From: Microbacterium terregens
Lineage (GTDB): Bacteria > Pseudomonadota > Alphaproteobacteria > Sphingomonadales > Sphingomonadaceae
Direction of reading: 5' to 3'
NCBI RefSeq assembly: GCF_027922045.1
Contig: NZ_BSEX01000006.1
Location: 312,083-376,082 of the forward strand
Length of the DNA stretch: 64,000 nt
Shown: positions 60,143 to 64,000 of the stretch, one piece after another
How the letters are laid out: each line of letters opens with the position of its first letter
Position numbering within the stretch: position 1 is the stretch's first letter
Position numbers and translations under genes: made by a program
Notes under the pieces: generated by a model
What the model saw: only the letters and a program-made list of their open reading frames with translations
The model's database searches: none
What the model was told of the DNA's origin: nothing

Positions 60143-61462
60143 ATGCGTCCAATGCTCGCCGCCACTGTGCTCACCACCGCCCTATCCGCCGCGGCTTCGC
60201 CCGCCGCTGCCGAACCGGTCCGCGACGCGACCATGGCGGCCCTGCCGCAGCTGACCGCGCTCTACCGCGAACTGCACGCCGCACCCGAGCTCAGCCGGCA
60301 GGAGGTGAAGAGCGCCGCCCGCATGGCGACCGAGGCGCGCAAGGCAGGCTTCACCGTGACCGAGAAGGTCGGCGGCACCGGCGTGGTCGCGGTGCTGCGC
60401 AACGGCCCCGGCCCGACGCTGCTGATCCGGACCGACATGGACGGCTTGCCAGTGTCGGAGGCGACCGGCCTCCCCTTCGCCTCGACAGTCCGCGCCACCA
60501 CCGCCGATGGCGTGGAAACGGGCGTGATGCACGCCTGCGGCCACGACACGCACATGGCGAGCTGGGTCGGCACGCTGCGCAACCTCTCGGCGATGAAAGG
60601 CCAATGGTCCGGCACGCTGGTGATGATCGCGCAGCCGGCGGAAGAAGTGGGGCTCGGCGCGCAGGCGATGCTGGCGGACGGCCTCTACACGCGCTTTCCC
60701 AAGCCCACCCATGCGATCGCCTTTCACGATAGCGCCGGGCTGCAGGCAGGCGTCCTCGGCGTCCATTCCGGCTACACCTTCGCCAACGTCGACTCGGTCG
60801 ACGTGGTGGTGCGCGGCGTCGGCGGCCATGGCGCCTATCCCAACACCACCAAGGACCCGATCGTGCTCGCCTCCCGCATCGTCGGCGCGCTCCAGACCTT
60901 GGTCTCGCGCGAGCTCGATCCGCAGACGCCGGGCGTGGTGACGGTCGGCAGCTTCCATGCCGGCGCCAAGCACAACATCATCCCCGACGAGGCGAAGCTG
61001 CTCTTGACCGTGCGCAGCTACACCGACGAGTCGCGCAAGCAGCTGCTCGACGGCATCGCCCGGATCGCGCGCGGCGAGGCGATCGCCGCCGGCATCCCCG
61101 AGAATCGCATGCCGACCGTTCAGGTCGAGCAGACCTACACCCCCGCCACCTTCAACACCGAGCCCTTGTCGGACGAGCTGCGCACGCTGTTCACCGGCCG
61201 GTTCGGTGAGGCACGGGTCAAGGAGGTGCCGGCGACGATGGGCGGGGAGGACTTCAGCCGCTATTATCTGGCGGACAAGTCGATCCAGAGCATGATCTTC
61301 TGGGTCGGCGGGGTGCCCGCCGACAAATGGGCGGAGGCGCAGGACGGGGTCGCCGAGCTGCCCTCGCTCCACAGCGCCGGCTGGGCACCGGATGCGGAGG
61401 CCGTGATCGGCACCGCGACGGAGGCGCTGACGGCAGCGGCGCTGGACGTGCTCAAGAAGTAG
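60143..61462 (+). CDS. Exported M20 family amidohydrolase/peptidase
   Basis: A 439-residue enzyme with a signal peptide (cleavage near SPAAA-EP, residue 24). The M20D pattern is clear: [23 protein letters not shown], the metal block [10 protein letters not shown], catalytic [11 protein letters not shown], the dimerisation domain ([29 protein letters not shown]) and the final [10 protein letters not shown]. Such enzymes remove acyl or amino groups from N-acylated amino acids, often in the periplasm. Neighbours give no clue to the substrate. GGGGGAA precedes the ATG. Confidence 0.9.
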   Translation: MRPMLAATVLTTALSAAASPAAAEPVRDATMAALPQLTALYRELHAAPELSRQEVKSAARMATEARKAGFTVTEKVGGTGVVAVLRNGPGPTLLIRTDMDGLPVSEATGLPFASTVRATTADGVETGVMHACGHDTHMASWVGTLRNLSAMKGQWSGTLVMIAQPAEEVGLGAQAMLADGLYTRFPKPTHAIAFHDSAGLQAGVLGVHSGYTFANVDSVDVVVRGVGGHGAYPNTTKDPIVLASRIVGALQTLVSRELDPQTPGVVTVGSFHAGAKHNIIPDEAKLLLTVRSYTDESRKQLLDGIARIARGEAIAAGIPENRMPTVQVEQTYTPATFNTEPLSDELRTLFTGRFGEARVKEVPATMGGEDFSRYYLADKSIQSMIFWVGGVPADKWAEAQDGVAELPSLHSAGWAPDAEAVIGTATEALTAAALDVLKK

Positions 61463-61498
61463 CTGCGGCGGCTCTGGGCGGCGGTTCGCTTGCGTTCC

Positions 61499-61527
61499 GG
61501 CGCGCGTTCGCGTAAGCGCGCGCCCTT
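61499..61527 (+). terminator. Hairpin after the M20 gene
   Basis: GGCGCGCG pairs with CGCGCGCC around a 10-base loop, followed by CTT only. It is a possible weak terminator before rplY. Confidence 0.35.
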
Positions 61528-61595
61528 GTCGTGCCGGGGTCATCCCTGGAGGCCCGGTCGGCGAACATGGAACCAAGCGCAATACGGAGACTGTG

Positions 61596-62216
61596 ATGAG
61601 CGACCAGCTTACGCTGTCGGCCGAGACGCGCGATCGGGTTGGCAAGGGAGCCTCCCGTTCGCTTCGTCGTGAAGGCCGCGTGCCCGCCGTGATCTACGGC
61701 AACAACGAAGAACCGACCCCGATCCACGTCAACGGTCGCGAACTGATGCGCCTGCTGATGACCGGCCACTTCATGAACTCGGTCGTGATGATCGACGCCG
61801 GCGGTTCCTCGATCCGCACGCTGCCCAAGGACGTGGCCTTCGATCCCGTCACCGACCTGCCGGTGCACGTGGACTTCCTGCGCATCGGCGAGCACTCGAC
61901 CGTCACCGTCCAGGTGCCCGTCGTGTTCACCGACGAGGAAGAGGCTCCCGGCATCAAGCGCGGCGGCGTTCTGAACGTCGTCCGTCACGAGCTGGAGCTG
62001 GTGGTCGACGCAGCGAACATCCCCGACCAGGTCGAGGTTTCGCTCAAGGGCGCCGAAGTCGGCGACTCGATCCACATCTCCGCGGTGACGCTGCCCCAGG
62101 GCGCGCAGCCGGCGATCGAAGACCGCGACTTCACCATCGCGACGATCGTGGCGCCGTCCGCGCTCAAGTCGAGCGAAGGCGACACCCAGACCGAAGTCGA
62201 GGGTGCGGGCGCCTGA
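61596..62216 (+). CDS. rplY: 50S ribosomal protein L25/general stress protein Ctc
   Basis: A 206-residue protein of the long Ctc form. The 5S rRNA-binding L25 domain (1-95, [20 protein letters not shown] and [15 protein letters not shown]) is followed by the beta-rich TL5/Ctc C-terminal domain ([20 protein letters not shown]). It binds 5S rRNA in the large subunit. ATG at 61596 with CGGAGA upstream; a GTG one codon earlier is possible. It precedes pth with a hairpin between them, the usual order. Confidence 0.95.
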   Translation: MSDQLTLSAETRDRVGKGASRSLRREGRVPAVIYGNNEEPTPIHVNGRELMRLLMTGHFMNSVVMIDAGGSSIRTLPKDVAFDPVTDLPVHVDFLRIGEHSTVTVQVPVVFTDEEEAPGIKRGGVLNVVRHELELVVDAANIPDQVEVSLKGAEVGDSIHISAVTLPQGAQPAIEDRDFTIATIVAPSALKSSEGDTQTEVEGAGA

Positions 62217-62249
62217 GCCCTTCCCTTTTCCGACATCGGTAAAGACAGC

Positions 62250-62287
62250 ATCGCCTCCGCAACCTGTTGCGGGGGCGATGTTCTTTT
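62250..62287 (+). terminator. Terminator or attenuator between rplY and pth
   Basis: ATCGCC and CCGCAA pair with TTGCGG and GGCGAT around CCTG, with one bulge on each side, and are followed by GTTCTTTT. It may lower pth expression relative to rplY. Confidence 0.75.
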
Positions 62288-62312
62288 GGAACACCCAAGC
62301 ACGGGGACAGCC

Positions 62313-62885
62313 ATGCAGCTCTGGGTCGGCCTGGGCAATCCGGGCCCGCAACATGCGATGCAGCGCCACAACGTCGGCTTCATGGCCGTCGATGCGATCG
62401 GCGAGGTGCACGGTTTCTCCCCGCCGAAAAAGGCGTTCCAGGGCTGGGTGCAGGAAGGGCGCATCGGCAGCGAGAAGCTGCTGCTCCTGAAGCCCGGCAC
62501 CTACATGAACGAGAGCGGCCGTTCGGTCGGCGAGGCGATGCGCTTCTACAAGCTGACGCCGGCCGACGTGACGCTGTTCCACGACGAGCTCGACCTGGTC
62601 CCCTTCAAGGTGAAGGTGAAGACCGGCGGGGGTGCTGCCGGCCACAACGGCCTGCGCTCCACCGATCAGCACATCGGCAACGACTATCGCCGCGTCCGGC
62701 TCGGCATCGGCCATCCGGGGCACAAGGACCGGGTGACCGGCTATGTGCTCGGCAACTATGCCAAGGCCGAGATTGACGATCTGTCCGACATGCTGGGTGC
62801 GGTCGCGGCGGAAGCCGAGTGGCTGGCGCGCGGCGACGACGTCCGCTTCATGAACGAGGTCGCGCTGCGGCTGCAGCGGGATTAG
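62313..62885 (+). CDS. pth: Peptidyl-tRNA hydrolase
   Basis: A 190-residue Pth. The catalytic residues are N9 (GLGNPGP), H19 (RHNVGF) and the Asp of FHDELDL, with the substrate clamps TYMNESGRSV and GGGAAGHNGLRS. It recycles peptidyl-tRNA released from stalled ribosomes. The ATG at 62313 gives the conserved start MQLWVGLGNPG. Confidence 0.96.
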   Translation: MQLWVGLGNPGPQHAMQRHNVGFMAVDAIGEVHGFSPPKKAFQGWVQEGRIGSEKLLLLKPGTYMNESGRSVGEAMRFYKLTPADVTLFHDELDLVPFKVKVKTGGGAAGHNGLRSTDQHIGNDYRRVRLGIGHPGHKDRVTGYVLGNYAKAEIDDLSDMLGAVAAEAEWLARGDDVRFMNEVALRLQRD

Positions 62886-62948
62886 GGCACTCCTCTGTCG
62901 CGGATGCTCTGCCCGCCTAGCTCATCCACCGTTCGTCTCGAGTAGCCG

Positions 62949-63022
62949 TCGAGCTTGTCGAGACGGCGTATCGAGAGACCGGTTGCGGTGGCTCTCTCGA
63001 TACGGGCTCTCGACAAGCTCGA
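62949..63022. repeat. REP-like long hairpin element
   Basis: Two nested perfect arms: TCGAGCTTGTCGAGA pairs with TCTCGACAAGCTCGA, and inside them CGTATCGAGAG pairs with CTCTCGATACG. The element lies between pth and the next gene. The word GAGCTTGTCGA is typical of dispersed intergenic palindromes in sphingomonad genomes, so many copies are expected elsewhere. Confidence 0.75.
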
Positions 63023-63078
63023 TCCCTACTCGAGACAAACGGGTCGGGTATCATGTCGATCTACCCCAGGAGTCCCCC

Positions 63079-63684
63079 ATGCCCGTCCGCCACCTCTTCA
63101 CCACCCCGCTCTATCAGGAGCAGATCGGCCAGCCCGAGCTGATCGCCGAACTTGAGGAAAGCGTCCGCGCGCTGGCAGAGGACGACCTTGCCGGCAAGCG
63201 CTGGTCGCGCGAGCATCGCTACCGCGGCTACACCAGCTATGCCTCGCTCGACGACCTGCCGATCCGCGACCCCGCGTTTGCGGACCTGAAGCGCCTGCTC
63301 GACCGGCACGTCGCGCGCTTTGCGGAAGCCTGCGCGATGGACCTGGGCGGGCGCCGGCTGAAGCTCGACAGCCTGTGGGTCAACCTGCTGAAGCCCGGCG
63401 GCGGCCACTCCGGCCACCTCCATCCGCACAGCGTCGTCTCCGGCACCGTCTATGTCGCCGTGCCCGAGGGTGCCGGCGGCCTCAAGCTGGAGGACCCGCG
63501 CCTCGCACGGTTCATGGCGGCCCCGCCACGCCGGCCGGATGCGCCCGAAAGCCTCGCCACCTTCGTGGAGGTGAACCCGGAACCCGGCACCATCCTCCTG
63601 TGGGAAAGCTGGCTGCGGCACGAGGTCATGCCGCACGCGGGCAAGGGCGAGCGGATCAGCGTGAGCTTCAACTACCGCTGGTAG
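63079..63684 (+). CDS. TIGR02466-family putative 2OG-Fe(II) oxygenase
   Basis: A 201-residue protein with the TIGR02466 pattern: TTPLYQEQI at the start, LDSLWVNLLKPGGGHSGHLH with PHSVVSGTVYVAVPEGAGG, and a C-terminal LLWESWLRHEVMPHAGKGER then ISVSFNYRW. HLHPHS and the late H-x-V with R-x-S suggest the iron- and 2-oxoglutarate-binding sets of a jelly-roll dioxygenase. The substrate is unknown. Confidence 0.85.
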   Translation: MPVRHLFTTPLYQEQIGQPELIAELEESVRALAEDDLAGKRWSREHRYRGYTSYASLDDLPIRDPAFADLKRLLDRHVARFAEACAMDLGGRRLKLDSLWVNLLKPGGGHSGHLHPHSVVSGTVYVAVPEGAGGLKLEDPRLARFMAAPPRRPDAPESLATFVEVNPEPGTILLWESWLRHEVMPHAGKGERISVSFNYRW

Positions 63685-63745
63685 GGGGAACGCCGGGGCG
63701 GGCTGGACGGTTGAAGGGGAGACCCAGCCAGAAAGGACCGTCCCG

Positions 63746-63862
63746 ATGATCCAGGATCCGAACCCCAACGACCAGTCCACCGAGAACCAGAACGAAGACG
63801 AACTGGAAGAAGCCCAGGCCGAGGCAGCCGAGGAGCGCGAGGAAGAAGGCGGCTATCAATAA
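63746..63862 (+). CDS. Very small acidic protein
   Basis: A 38-residue frame that begins MIQDPNPNDQSTENQNEDE and continues as an acidic helix (EEAQAEAAEERE). AAAGGACC lies upstream. The composition resembles short acidic stress-related or chaperone-like peptides, but no family was recognised. Good codon usage and a ribosome site favour a real gene. Confidence 0.5.
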   Translation: MIQDPNPNDQSTENQNEDELEEAQAEAAEEREEEGGYQ

Positions 63863-63901
63863 GCCGCCCTTGCCTATCCCCAGCAGACCGGAAGATCGCC
63901 C

Positions 63902-64000
63902 ATGAGCCACACCCCGCCCGTTCCTGACGCGAACCAGGCCCCCTACCCCCGCCAGGCACCGCCCCCGCCATCGCCCGCAATTGCAGAGACGGCGGCGCGC
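63902..64000 (+). CDS. Proline-rich protein, 3' end outside window
   Basis: The first 33 codons of a gene cut by the window end. The visible part is proline- and alanine-rich (SHTPPVPDANQAPYPRQAPP) and looks like a flexible N-terminal tail. Function cannot be judged. Confidence 0.45.
   Translation, partial: MSHTPPVPDANQAPYPRQAPPPPSPAIAETAAR

Overview
The window looks like chromosome of a Sphingomonas-type alphaproteobacterium. GC is high throughout, and several families are typical of sphingomonads: a DUF2171 protein behind an EcfG-like promoter, an HWE histidine kinase, DUF4893, a patatin-like phospholipase and a long Ctc-type L25. No rRNA or CRISPR is present. Two tRNA genes were found, tRNA-Ser(CGA) and tRNA-Ala(CGC).

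Layout. 1-4.3 kb is ordinary sequence: a cut-off gene, an NPP1/NLP-like secreted protein, and a LysR regulator facing a DJ-1/PfpI gene and an ABM monooxygenase across a clear operator. From about 4.7 to 51.7 kb lies a mosaic accessory region. It is bounded on the right by tRNA-Ser(CGA) and on the left by an imperfect copy of the tRNA 3' end plus about 65 bp of flank, which suggests tandem islands at one tRNA. Inside it, in order, are: a P4-type integrase with an AlpA-like excisionase, unknown genes and a HUH-type Rep-like protein (5-9.5 kb); a decayed PRC-barrel gene; a Crp/Fnr regulator, an HWE kinase and a diguanylate cyclase cut by an IS3/IS407-type element whose other side is a cut endolysin gene (11-14.5 kb); scrambled prophage remnants (14.4-20 kb); a three-gene unit of SMC-like ATPase, histidine kinase and response regulator fused to a kinase (20.6-24.75 kb); a minimal tyrosine recombinase, DUF3768 and a papain-like protease (24.8-26.5 kb); a strongly folding non-coding block; two exported or membrane unknowns; and an IS6 remnant.

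29.5-51 kb is an envelope-transport block. Leftward from a TetR operator at 40.44 kb run an outer-membrane factor, HlyD, an RbbA-like double-ATPase exporter, an ABC-2 permease, an Mla-type lipid transporter (permease with STAS domain, ATPase, MCE protein, lipoprotein) and an SDR. Rightward from 43.2 kb run TetR, an EmrB-like MFS pump, EmrA-like HlyD, an outer-membrane factor, outer-membrane phospholipase A and a frameshifted phospholipase D. Another TetR gene and an ECF sigma gene lie between. Together they look like an inducible system for expelling amphipathic toxins and remodelling membrane lipid.

51.8-64 kb is core-like: hspQ, a DUF2171 stress protein, an oxidoreductase, YaiI, a GreA/B-like factor, a zinc metallopeptidase, patatin, 3-hydroxybutyrate dehydrogenase, DUF4893, an M20 peptidase, rplY, pth and a TIGR02466 oxygenase.

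The best candidate for an undescribed system is the 20.6-24.75 kb trio: an SMC/ABC-type ATPase, a soluble histidine kinase with a HEAT-like N terminus, and a receiver domain fused to an APH-type kinase, tightly coupled inside a mobile region. A defence role is inference.
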